Shown here one piece after another: positions 1 through 8,561 of a DNA stretch of 64,000 nt. This DNA comes from Roseateles_B sp041912595. Lineage in GTDB: Bacteria > Pseudomonadota > Gammaproteobacteria > Burkholderiales > Burkholderiaceae_C. A model generated the notes under the pieces. The model was not told the DNA's origin. It searched no databases and worked only from the letters and a program-made list of their open reading frames with translations. The position numbers and the translations under genes were made by a program. The stretch lies in contig JAYRMR010000019.1 of the NCBI GenBank assembly GCA_041912595.1, positions 26,276 through 90,275 on the forward strand. The letters run 5' to 3'. The stretch's first letter is position 1, and each line of letters begins with the position of its first letter.

Positions 1-115
1 TCTACGGTGGACGTGACGCGCCGACGCCCGCATACTGCGCGGCACCGGGGCAGGACGCGCAGTCGCGGGTCCACGCGGCAAGACCTGCCCCCACCCGCAG
101 GGAGTCAGCGCCGCC

Positions 116-3100
116 GTGTCCAAGCCACCGAGTCCGCATGAGCAGGAATCCGCCAGGCGTCTGCACCTGGCGGTCCTCTTCAGTGACCTCAGCGAGTCCA
201 GCCAGCTCGCGGCCCGGCTCGAGGCCGAGGACTACCTCGAGCTGCTGGCCCGCGTCCGCGAGATCTGCCGCCAGGCCGTCACCAAGCACCAGGGGCTGGT
301 CGTGCGCCTGCAGGGCGATGGGATGCTGGCGGTGTTTGGCTACCCACTGGGCGGCGAGGACCTCGCCCGCCGCGCCACCGAAGCCGCACTGGACCTGCAC
401 GAGGGCGTGGCGCGCCTGCGCAGCGCCGCCGACCCGTCTCGCCCGCCCCTGCAGATGCACAGCGGCATCCACGCCGGGCTGACGCTGGTGGTCGAGGGGG
501 ACTTCGAGCGCGGGCGCCTGGACCTGCTCGGCGAGCCGCCCAACGTCGCGGCGCGCCTGTGCGAGCACGCCGGCCCGGGGGAGGTCTGGGTCAGCCAGGC
601 GGCGCTCGGCCCGGAGCTGCACCAGTTCGAACACCGTCCCGTCCAGCCGCTGCCCCTGCGCGGCCTGGCGGAGCCGCTGACGGCCGTCTGCATCACCCGG
701 CGCGGCCAGATCCTCACCCGGCTGGAGGCGCGCGTCCGCCAGGGCGCCCTGCCCTTCACGGGGCGCGAGCCCGAGCTGCAGTCGCTGCGCGAGCAGCTGC
801 GCCTGGCGGCCGACAGCGGCCCCCGCGCCGCCCTCGTGCACGGCTCCCCGGGGCTGGGCAAGACGCGGCTGTGCGAGGCGCTGATCGCCCAGGCCCATCG
901 CGAAGGCTGGCGCATCCACCGCGGCTACTGCGACAGCCACCTGCACGGCGAGCTCATGCAGCCCTGGATGCAGCTGCTGCGGGCCTGCTTCGGCCAACCC
1001 GGCCTCAGCCCGCAGGACCAGCTGCCCACGGCCCCGGACCTCGCGGCCCTGCTGCAGGCGCTGCCGCCGGAGCTGCAGGGCGACGCCGCCGCCTGGCTGG
1101 AGGCCCTGCGCCCGCGTGAGCAACTCCGCGGCGCGGCGCAGTCCTGGCGGGACTGGCTGCCGCGCGTGCCGGCCCTGCTGCAGGCGCTGGGCCGCCAGCA
1201 GCCGCAGCTGATCTTCCTCGACGACTGGCAGTGGGCGGACCAGGCCAGCCAGCAGATCCTGGAGCAGTTGCTGCGCCAGACCCAGCTGCCGCTGCTCGTG
1301 CTGCTGACGAGCCGCCAGGCCGATCTGGGCCCGCTGCAGGCGCGGCGCGACGTCCATGCCCTGCCCCTCGGCCCGCTGTCGCTGGAGGACTGCCGCCCGG
1401 CGGTGAACCAGCTGCTGCCCGGCCTGCACCCCTTCCTCGTCGAGCGCATCCACGCCCAGGGCGGCGGCAATCCGCTCTACATCGAGGAACTCTGCCACTG
1501 CGCCGCCCAGCTTCCCCCCGGGCAGCTGGCGCAGCGTCTGGAGGAGCCCCGCCCCACCCGCGGCGCCTGGGCCGGGCTCGAGCTGCCCTGGCTGCGCGGC
1601 CTGGTGGAAGCGCGGCTGGAGCGCCTGCCCGAGAACGAGCTCCTGCTGCTGAAGACGGCGGCCGTGATCGGCACGCACCTGCCGATGTGGCTGCTGCAGC
1701 GCCTGTGCGGCGAGGACTGCCTCGATGCCCTCACCCGGCTCGACCAGCAGGACCTGCTCTACCCCGCCCAGACGCCGGGGCAGCTGCGCTTCAAGCACGG
1801 CATCACGCGGGAGGTGGTGTACCAGCTCGTCGGGGCGCCGCAGCGGCGCGAGCTGCACGGGCGCATCGCCGGCATCCTCCTCGAGACCCAGCCCCAGGAC
1901 GCCGAGGGCGCGACGAGCGACTGGGCCGGCTGGCAGGCCGCCCTGGCCTACCACCACGCCCAGGCCGGCCACTGGCCGCAGGCCGCCCACCACGCCGAGC
2001 AGGCCGGCGCCCAGGCCGAACTGGGCGCCGCGCCGGACCGCGCCCAGCACTTCTATCGCACGGCCCTGGACGCCCTGGCCCGCTGCGCCGAGGCGCCGGA
2101 CGGCCAGGACCACTACGCCAGCCAGGTGCGCATCCTGCAGCGGCTGGGGCTCACCTGCGTCTTCGATCCGGCCCCGGAGGACCTGAGCTACTTCGACCAG
2201 GGCTGGGAGCAGGCCCGCCGCCGCCACGACGCCGCCACGCAGGCGCTGACCGTCTTCTGGCGCGGCTATGTGGCCTATGCCCTGGGCATGACGCAGCCCG
2301 CCGTGACGGACCTGCGCGCGGCGCTGCTCGGCCTGGAGCGTCTGTGCGCCGAGGCGGGCGACGACCCGCGCGCGAGCCCCTGGCCGGCCATGCTCGTGCA
2401 GGCGCAGGCCACGCTGGGTCAGGCGCTGGCCGCGGCCTGCCACTACGAGGCCGCCGTCGATCTGCTCGACGCGGCCATCGCCGTCAAGCGTCAGCACCGC
2501 AGCGGCAGCCGCCCCGCCGTGGGATCGGCCTACGCGCTCGCCTGCAAGGCCGCGGTGCTGGGCGACTGGGGCACCTTCGCCGAGGCCGACGAGTGCTTCG
2601 CCGAGGCGCGCCAGGCCATCCTCGGGGCGGGCCATGAGGTCGAGGGTTCGGTGCTATGCCTGCATGCCCTCGTCCAGCTGTGGCAGGGGCAATGGCAGGC
2701 GGCGCAGCAGTCGGCGAGCCAGGCCGTGCAGATCGCCCAGCGGGTGCGCAACCTCTACGTCTTCGGCATGAGCCGCGCCCTGCTGAGCCGCGCGCAATGG
2801 CGCCAGAGCCCGCCCGGGAGCGATGCCCAGCTGCGCGCGCTGCAGGCGCTGGAGGAGGCCGCACACTGGCTGCAGGCGCGGCACAAGCGCCTTTTCGTCT
2901 CGCTGCTGCACGGCTGGCTGGCCGAGGCCCACGCCGAGCTGGGGCACTACGCATCGATGCGCCGCCAGGCCGCCCTCGCCCTGCGCCGCTCGCGCGAGGG
3001 GGACTTGCTCGGCGCTCCCACCGCCCTGCGTGCGCTGGCCGTGGCGTCCGCCCGTGGCTACGGCACCCGGCCGCCCTCGCACTACCTGGCGATGGCCCAG

Positions 3101-3298
3101 GCCCTCGCCAAGCGCCGGGGCTCCCTGCACGAGACGGCCCTCAACCGCCTGTGCGAGGCCGACGTGCGGCTGCTGCAGGGCGACACGGCCGGCGCGCTCC
3201 AGCAGCTGGAGGCCGCCGAGCCGCCGCTGCGCCGGCTGGGCATGGACTGGCACCTGGCACTACTGGCGGCGCGCCGGGCCACGCTGTCCGTGCCCTGA
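116..3298 (+). CDS. Class III adenylate/guanylate cyclase domain - STAND-type ATPase - TPR signalling protein
   Basis: Predicted cytoplasmic signalling protein of 1060 residues starting at a GTG. Residues ~15-195 form a class III nucleotide cyclase domain: the first metal Asp lies in LFSDLS, the second in LQGDGMLAVFG, and NVAARL carries the Asn/Arg transition-state pair, so the domain looks catalytically competent. A P-loop ATPase follows (Walker A GSPGLGKTR near residue 245, Walker B LIFLDDWQW near 367), as in AAA_16/MalT-like STAND ATPases. Residues ~600-1050 are Ala/Leu-rich helical repeats resembling TPRs. This three-part layout is common in bacterial cyclases whose activity is thought to be gated by the ATPase and TPR part. 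It faces the DyP-P450 gene tail to tail, with 21 bases between. Whether it makes cAMP or cGMP cannot be read from the sequence. Confidence 0.85.
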   Translation: MSKPPSPHEQESARRLHLAVLFSDLSESSQLAARLEAEDYLELLARVREICRQAVTKHQGLVVRLQGDGMLAVFGYPLGGEDLARRATEAALDLHEGVARLRSAADPSRPPLQMHSGIHAGLTLVVEGDFERGRLDLLGEPPNVAARLCEHAGPGEVWVSQAALGPELHQFEHRPVQPLPLRGLAEPLTAVCITRRGQILTRLEARVRQGALPFTGREPELQSLREQLRLAADSGPRAALVHGSPGLGKTRLCEALIAQAHREGWRIHRGYCDSHLHGELMQPWMQLLRACFGQPGLSPQDQLPTAPDLAALLQALPPELQGDAAAWLEALRPREQLRGAAQSWRDWLPRVPALLQALGRQQPQLIFLDDWQWADQASQQILEQLLRQTQLPLLVLLTSRQADLGPLQARRDVHALPLGPLSLEDCRPAVNQLLPGLHPFLVERIHAQGGGNPLYIEELCHCAAQLPPGQLAQRLEEPRPTRGAWAGLELPWLRGLVEARLERLPENELLLLKTAAVIGTHLPMWLLQRLCGEDCLDALTRLDQQDLLYPAQTPGQLRFKHGITREVVYQLVGAPQRRELHGRIAGILLETQPQDAEGATSDWAGWQAALAYHHAQAGHWPQAAHHAEQAGAQAELGAAPDRAQHFYRTALDALARCAEAPDGQDHYASQVRILQRLGLTCVFDPAPEDLSYFDQGWEQARRRHDAATQALTVFWRGYVAYALGMTQPAVTDLRAALLGLERLCAEAGDDPRASPWPAMLVQAQATLGQALAAACHYEAAVDLLDAAIAVKRQHRSGSRPAVGSAYALACKAAVLGDWGTFAEADECFAEARQAILGAGHEVEGSVLCLHALVQLWQGQWQAAQQSASQAVQIAQRVRNLYVFGMSRALLSRAQWRQSPPGSDAQLRALQALEEAAHWLQARHKRLFVSLLHGWLAEAHAELGHYASMRRQAALALRRSREGDLLGAPTALRALAVASARGYGTRPPSHYLAMAQALAKRRGSLHETALNRLCEADVRLLQGDTAGALQQLEAAEPPLRRLGMDWHLALLAARRATLSVP

Positions 3299-3319
3299 TC
3301 CGGAAGGCGGGCAGCCCGA

Positions 3320-6300
3320 TCAGGCCGGTGGCGGCGCCACCATCCACATCAGCTGCGCCTGCGTGCCCGTCTGCAGCTCGGCCTGCAGCAGCCCCGCGCT
3401 CATGCCCAGCAGCATGCCCATGGCGGCCTCGTAACCCGGGCAGGCATGGAGCGGATGCGGCGCGCCGGCCGGGCGCTGGCCACCGAACACGAGGCTCAGG
3501 TCGGCCGGCTGCGCCTGCGCCGCCTCGCCGCCGGCCTCGCGGGCCTGCCACTGCACCTGTGTGCCGCTCATGAGGCCCAGCACCACGCGCCGCCCGGCCG
3601 CAACGGGGACCGCCGCGCCGCTGCCGCCCCCGAGCCCATGCGCCGTGCGCGCCGTCCGCCAGATCATGTCCGGCACCGGGTGGCGCAGCAACGCCTGGTC
3701 GAGCCAGGGCCGGAGCGCCCGCTCGGCCTGAGCGAGGTCCGGCGTGCCGGCCCCCGCGAGCAGGCGGGCGCGCGCGAGCCACAGCCGTGGATCGGCCCGG
3801 CTGTCCATCAGCGCACGGCGCCAGCAGCCATCCACCGTGGGCAGGAAGCCCATGAGCACGCCGATGCAGGTGCTCGCCAGCTCGGCGTCCGTCAGCCCCG
3901 GCAGCGCCGCGAAGAGGGCCGGCGTGAGCGTGCCCGCCGGTGCGGCGGCGCCGGCCCGCGTCTGCGCCACCCAGGCCGACACCGCCGCCAGCAGCTGGCG
4001 ACCATGGCGCTGGCCCTGCTCCTCGGCCGCCGTGCCCTCGGGCATCGGCTGGAAGAAGTAGCGCGAGGGCGTGTCGAAGTGCCCCGGACAGCGCGGCGGT
4101 GCCTGGACGTCCGCCTGCCAGTGCCAGTCCCGCGACGCGGCCTGGACGCAGCCGCCGTCGGGCAGGCCGAACCAGTGCCGGGACAGGCGCGCCAGCACCT
4201 CGTCGCTCAGGCGCTTGAGGTCCAGCGGCACGCGCTGCGAGGGCCCGGGCAGCGCCGACGCGGTGCCCTCGGCCCACCACTGGCGCAGCACCTCGCTCAT
4301 CGCCGCGCGGCTGAGCCGGTAGGCCTCGTCCCGGCCCAGCGTGCCGATGATCGCGTTGACGGGATCGGCCAGGCGGGCGTACGCGGCACCGGCGTCCATG
4401 CCCAGGAAGATGGGGCCGATGGAGTTCTGCATGCGGGCCTGGTAGCCGCACACCGAGTAGTGCCCCTGCGGATCCAGCAGGACCTCCTGCAGCAGCGCCG
4501 GGTCACCGACGAGCACGCCGTAGTCCGTGCCGGTGTCCAGCACGCCACCGTGCAGCTCGCGCACGGCGGCCCAGAGCTTGTCGGGCACGCCCTGCTTGCG
4601 GGCGACCATGTCCTCGAGACACTGTTTCCACGCCGCCGCCCCGGCGCCCTTGAGCGGCCCCTGCAGCTGCTCGATGAGGGCCTGCCCTTCGCGGGCCGGA
4701 TCGGACGCCGGCACCGCTGCCTCGGTGGCAGGCCCCTTCGTCAACGCCGCCAGCGCCCGGAGGCTGGGCAGGAAGGCGTAGAGCCCCCAGGCGAGCTGGA
4801 CAAAAGGCTGCGGGGCCGCGGGCGCCCGGCGCGGGTCCGGCTCCTCGTCCAGGAAGACGCGGACCAGCTGCTGCTGCCCCTTGGCGTCCTCGCGCAGAAA
4901 GCGCAGCGTGCGGCGCTCGCCGAGGACCGGCACGCCCAGCAGCGGGTCCCCCTGCGCCGAGCCCACGCCCGTGGCGTTGCCGCCGGCCAGCCAGCGCTGC
5001 ACCACCTCGAACTGCTCGGCAATGCTGGCATTGCAGGCCATGAAGAAGAGCCCCCGCTCGCGTGCGGGCGTGCGCCCCGCGAGCTCGTCGGGCGTGACAT
5101 CCGGGCCGTAGGACATGCCCCGGCGCAGCAGGCGCGGCACGGGCTCCCGCCCGCCCGGGACGTGGGCGTTGGGCTGCCCCTCGCGCGGGTTGGCCCGCCG
5201 CGCATGGGCCTGGAAGGGGCACTGCAGGCCCTGGGGATCGCCGCGGTAGTCGAAGTCGTTTGGGCCCGGGCCGTCCGGCGTCACCAGCGGGCGGCCGTCC
5301 GGCATGCGGCCCATCAGCGCACCCTTCAGCTCGTCGACGCTGAGGCGGATGCCCTCCCGGCTCAGCCGCGCCGACTCCGCCGCCAGGCGCTGCTGCAGCC
5401 GCTCCGGGAACTGCCGCAGCTTGCGGATCACGAGGAAGCTGCCGTCGGCGAGCAGCGGGTCGTCCGCCAACGCCGGATCGCCGTCGCCGCGTTCGCTGGG
5501 ATGCCCGAGCAGCAGTTCGCCGAGCGGCAGTTCGTCGCGGGAGCGCGGGCGCGCGCCGAGGCCCTCGCCGGCCGCATCGCCCGCCGTCCCGACGAAGCGC
5601 GGCTGACTGAGGCCGTCCACGAAGCCGAAGTGCTCCACGACCGGCGCGCCGCCGGGCACCGTGCCCGCGCGGGGGCGGCCCAGCGTCTGGCGGCGCAGCG
5701 GCTCCACCGCCAGCACGCTCAGGCCGGGCTCCGACGCCAGCGTCTGGAAGGCCGCGAAGAGCGGGTGCTTCGGACCGAGTTCGTCATCCTGCGCGGCCGC
5801 CGGCGCGAGCACCCGCCACTGCAGCACCAGGTCCACCTCCGCCAGATCGATGCGGCTGCCCGGCCCGGCCGCCGCGGCCTCCTGCGCCGAAAGACCGTGG
5901 CGACGCGGCCGCTGCCAGTGGACGGGATGGTTGCTGCGCAGATCTCCCAGCAGGTCGGCGCGGGCCTCCATGCCCTCCACAAACTCGCGAGGCAGGCGCG
6001 CCAGCGTCTCCGCGGGCACCCCCAGCCGGCGCAGGCCGCGTGGGGTGAAGGCCAGGTTCAGCAGGGGCCGGTGGCGGGCATCCGCCTGGGGCGCCAGGGC
6101 CGGCAGCTGCGCCGCCAGCCACTGCCGGAAGGCCGTGCGGCTGCGGATCTGCAGCAGCACGAGCAGGCCATGGCTGGTGTCCGGATCCGGCTGCAGCAGC
6201 CCCGACTGCAGGTCCTGCGGCGCGGGCACGGGCGGCGGCGGGCGGCGGGGCCGGCGGGACGCGGGCGGCGGCTGGAAGAACCAGGCCAGCTCGGTCCGGA

Positions 6301-7117
6301 ACTGCGCCTGCAGGCCGGGCTCCAGGGCCAGCTGGCGGCGCAGCAGGGGCTCCCGCAGCTCCACCAGCAGGTCCTGCGCGGCGCGCAGCAGCACGGCGGC
6401 GTCGCGGGCGTCCGGATCCGGCGTCTCGGCGAAGAAGTCGGTCAGCGCATAGAGCCCCGCCAGCGCCTCCAAGCCGCGGGCCAGCACCAGAGCCGGCGCG
6501 AGCCGGGCCTGCTGCAGCGCCGTCTCGGACGGATGCGGGATCCGCAAGCGGGCGATGGCCTGCTCCGACACCTGATGGGCCGGGCAGCCCGCGGCGCCGG
6601 CATCGCCATCACGCTGCAGCCGCTCGACATCCACCAGATAGCGCAGGTCCCCCACGCTCAGGCCCGAGGCGATGTAGAAAAAGCCCGCCTGCACCTGCTG
6701 GCGGCGAATCCAGTCGACATAGGTCTCGAAGGCGCTGTCCGCGGCCAGCGGGTAACCCTCGCAGTGGCAGAAGATCACGTCCAGCAGCGGGCCCAGGTCG
6801 CGCCAGACCTTGCGGATGTAGGGCTCCCAGCCGCTGTCGAAGGTGACGGCCAGGAGCAGCTGGTTCGTGGGTTCGAGCACGGCCAGGCGGAAGCTGTGGA
6901 TCGTCTGGACCCGCGCCACGACGTCGGAGAACGCCGAGCCCTGCTCCTGCTCGCGGGCCTTGGAACGCGCGGCCATCAGCGTGGCGAAGAGCAGGCGCAG
7001 GCGGGAGACATAGGTGCAGGCATCGCCGCTGGGCACGAAGCCGCGCTTGAGCGGCGCCAGCAGCGTCAGCTCCGTCATGCCCTGCAGATGCAGGCTGGTG
7101 GCGGGGGATGCGGTCAT
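3320..7117 (-). CDS. DyP-type peroxidase fused to a cytochrome P450-like domain
   Basis: A 1265-residue protein with two apparent haem domains. Residues ~1-280 are an unrecognised alpha/beta region (LLLAVTFDSGWEPYIRKVW) followed by a Pro/Arg-rich linker. Residues ~300-800 match DyP-type peroxidases: GFVDG at 498-502 (distal Asp501), a proximal haem His638 in CPFQAHARRANPRE, and the late block GLFFMACNASIAEQFEVVQ. Residues ~830-1265 resemble a cytochrome P450: IGPIFLGMD near the start, an I-helix-like stretch around TCIGVLMGFLPTVDG, and a cysteine-ligand motif FGG...HACPG with Cys1226. The usual ExxR of the K helix is not clear (DQALLR instead), so the P450 part may be atypical. There is no signal peptide. 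Start ATG follows AGGGAG. A peroxidase feeding or sharing peroxide with a P450/peroxygenase is a plausible role, but the substrate is unknown. Confidence 0.8.
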   Translation of the reverse strand: MTASPATSLHLQGMTELTLLAPLKRGFVPSGDACTYVSRLRLLFATLMAARSKAREQEQGSAFSDVVARVQTIHSFRLAVLEPTNQLLLAVTFDSGWEPYIRKVWRDLGPLLDVIFCHCEGYPLAADSAFETYVDWIRRQQVQAGFFYIASGLSVGDLRYLVDVERLQRDGDAGAAGCPAHQVSEQAIARLRIPHPSETALQQARLAPALVLARGLEALAGLYALTDFFAETPDPDARDAAVLLRAAQDLLVELREPLLRRQLALEPGLQAQFRTELAWFFQPPPASRRPRRPPPPVPAPQDLQSGLLQPDPDTSHGLLVLLQIRSRTAFRQWLAAQLPALAPQADARHRPLLNLAFTPRGLRRLGVPAETLARLPREFVEGMEARADLLGDLRSNHPVHWQRPRRHGLSAQEAAAAGPGSRIDLAEVDLVLQWRVLAPAAAQDDELGPKHPLFAAFQTLASEPGLSVLAVEPLRRQTLGRPRAGTVPGGAPVVEHFGFVDGLSQPRFVGTAGDAAGEGLGARPRSRDELPLGELLLGHPSERGDGDPALADDPLLADGSFLVIRKLRQFPERLQQRLAAESARLSREGIRLSVDELKGALMGRMPDGRPLVTPDGPGPNDFDYRGDPQGLQCPFQAHARRANPREGQPNAHVPGGREPVPRLLRRGMSYGPDVTPDELAGRTPARERGLFFMACNASIAEQFEVVQRWLAGGNATGVGSAQGDPLLGVPVLGERRTLRFLREDAKGQQQLVRVFLDEEPDPRRAPAAPQPFVQLAWGLYAFLPSLRALAALTKGPATEAAVPASDPAREGQALIEQLQGPLKGAGAAAWKQCLEDMVARKQGVPDKLWAAVRELHGGVLDTGTDYGVLVGDPALLQEVLLDPQGHYSVCGYQARMQNSIGPIFLGMDAGAAYARLADPVNAIIGTLGRDEAYRLSRAAMSEVLRQWWAEGTASALPGPSQRVPLDLKRLSDEVLARLSRHWFGLPDGGCVQAASRDWHWQADVQAPPRCPGHFDTPSRYFFQPMPEGTAAEEQGQRHGRQLLAAVSAWVAQTRAGAAAPAGTLTPALFAALPGLTDAELASTCIGVLMGFLPTVDGCWRRALMDSRADPRLWLARARLLAGAGTPDLAQAERALRPWLDQALLRHPVPDMIWRTARTAHGLGGGSGAAVPVAAGRRVVLGLMSGTQVQWQAREAGGEAAQAQPADLSLVFGGQRPAGAPHPLHACPGYEAAMGMLLGMSAGLLQAELQTGTQAQLMWMVAPPPA

Positions 7118-7177
7118 GTCGGGCTCCCTGGGCAGTGGATCACATGGGCGGTCCGCGGGGCGGTCGAGGCGCGGTGC

Positions 7178-8188
7178 TCAGGACCATAGCAGTCCAAGCA
7201 CGCGGCCGGGGTCCTCGTTTGTGGGGCGGAAATACCCGAGCAGGCGCAGCGCAGGGTCAAGGCAGATCCCACCGCCGCTCATGCCCTGCGGGCTGGCATC
7301 GTGGCGCCACCACGGACCGTCCGGCCGCAGCAGGGCCAGGCACAGCTGCGCGGGCTGGCCGGGCTCCGCCCCCAAGAGCAGCACGGCCCCGGCCCGCGGC
7401 GACGCGCACTGCGGTCGCCGCACGGTCGCCGACGGCGGGCGGGCGCTCGCCAGCCCTGCCGCCGCACCCGCCTCCACGGGCGCGGCGCCCACCGGCCAGC
7501 GCGCCGGCAGGTCCAGCGCATGGCGCGGCAGCGCGCTGATCGTCCAGCCCTGGGCCGGCAGCAGGCCGCCCAGCTCGCCCAGTTCGCCCGACAAGGGCAG
7601 CAGGCGATGCCCGCCGAGGTCCAGAACCAGGGCCGCGGCCCGCTGAGGGGTGGCGGCGCGGGGCCCGGGCGCGAGCGTCATCCGCGGCCCCGGCCACAGG
7701 CACAGCAGGCGCCGGGACCAGGCCTCGAGCACCGCCGTGCGCGACGGTGGCGCGGACGCGTCCGCCGAGCGTCCCGGCGCCAGGCTCCGCAGCCCCTGCA
7801 CCGGCGAGGCCTGCCCGGACCAGTGATGCCAACCGGGGCTGGCCTGCAGACGCTCCGGGCTGTCCACGCACAGGCCAAGATCCCGGGCGAGCACCAGCAG
7901 CGGGGGATCCTCGGGCAGGAGAGCCAGCTGGCGCAGCAGCCAGGGCACGACCTGACCCCGCGACTCGGCCGCCTCGATCCAGGCGTCCGGGCGCCAGGCC
8001 GGCTCGGGTGCGCCGGCCGTCGCCGGGGGCGAGTCGACCGCCCGGTTGGCGCCGCGATCGCCGCCTTCAGGCCGCCAGTCGGCCAGGGCCTCCGGCAGGC
8101 TGGATCGCAGCAAGCCCTGCGCCTCCAGACGCTGGATCACCTGGCTCCACAGGTGGCGCTGCCGCCCGGTGAGGTCAACGGGCGGCAT
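7178..8188 (-). CDS. EAD-like N-terminal domain with degenerate trypsin-like peptidase domain
   Basis: A 336-residue protein if translation starts at MPPVDLTGRQ; the same frame is open upstream to 8323 but reads as low-complexity Arg/Gly/Pro. Residues ~1-110 carry a leading DLTGRQ helix and a later block WIEAAESRGQVVPWLLRQL, the pattern of effector-associated domain 1, an adaptor that links sensors to effectors in bacterial NTP-dependent conflict systems. The C-terminal half ends with QGMSGGGICLD, the nucleophile loop of trypsin-like proteases (GxSGG) with Met before the Ser. A catalytic His and Asp are not obvious, so the domain could be inactive or divergent. It lies close behind the DyP-P450 gene on the opposite side of a 60-base gap and is transcribed in the same direction. 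Domain assignments come from motif recognition only. Confidence 0.6.
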   Translation of the reverse strand: MPPVDLTGRQRHLWSQVIQRLEAQGLLRSSLPEALADWRPEGGDRGANRAVDSPPATAGAPEPAWRPDAWIEAAESRGQVVPWLLRQLALLPEDPPLLVLARDLGLCVDSPERLQASPGWHHWSGQASPVQGLRSLAPGRSADASAPPSRTAVLEAWSRRLLCLWPGPRMTLAPGPRAATPQRAAALVLDLGGHRLLPLSGELGELGGLLPAQGWTISALPRHALDLPARWPVGAAPVEAGAAAGLASARPPSATVRRPQCASPRAGAVLLLGAEPGQPAQLCLALLRPDGPWWRHDASPQGMSGGGICLDPALRLLGYFRPTNEDPGRVLGLLWS

Positions 8189-8372
8189 GCGGGGCGCCGT
8201 CCCGAGGGGCGTCCTGCCGGCCGCCCCCTTCCTGGTCCTGCCCGACAGGCAGCCTGCCGGCGGGCTCCACGAGGCCGCCAGTGCCGGCCGACGCGCTCGG
8301 CTGCGCGCTGGCCCGACTGGCACACCACCCCGCCCCCAGCACCGATCCCCGGTGCCCGACTGCGCTCTTCAC
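8175..8372 (-). CDS. Possible 65-residue leader ORF upstream of the EAD-like protein
   Basis: A GTG codon at 8372 sits six bases after a perfect AGGAGG (minus strand, about 8379-8386), the best ribosome binding site in this intergenic stretch. The reading frame beginning MKSAVGHRGSVLGAGWC runs 65 codons and ends inside the start of the EAD-like gene, overlapping its ATG at 8188 by 14 bases, which would allow translational coupling. The product is Gly/Ala/Arg-rich and resembles no family I know. It may simply be a fortuitous ORF, or the ribosome binding site may serve the longer form of the neighbouring gene. Confidence 0.3.
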   Translation of the reverse strand: MKSAVGHRGSVLGAGWCASRASAQPSASAGTGGLVEPAGRLPVGQDQEGGGRQDAPRDGAPHAAR

Positions 8373-8561
8373 ACCGCATTCCTCCTGGCCGCGACCGTCA
8401 TCGCGACGGCCTGCGGCGGGATTCTAGGAACGCAAGTGAGGGGCCCTCGTCAACACCATCCGTCGATTTGAGGATGCGCTTCGGCCGCAGCGGACGCTGC
8501 CCAGGGTGCGCGCTTGGTGGTAGAACGTCAGCCAGCATCCGACCACCCCGAGGAGCCGTCC

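Noticed and set aside
1..115. A gene in the first 115 bases
   Set aside because: No frame with a start signal or recognisable product; it holds only a one-mismatch copy of the 15-base motif and the leader of the cyclase gene.
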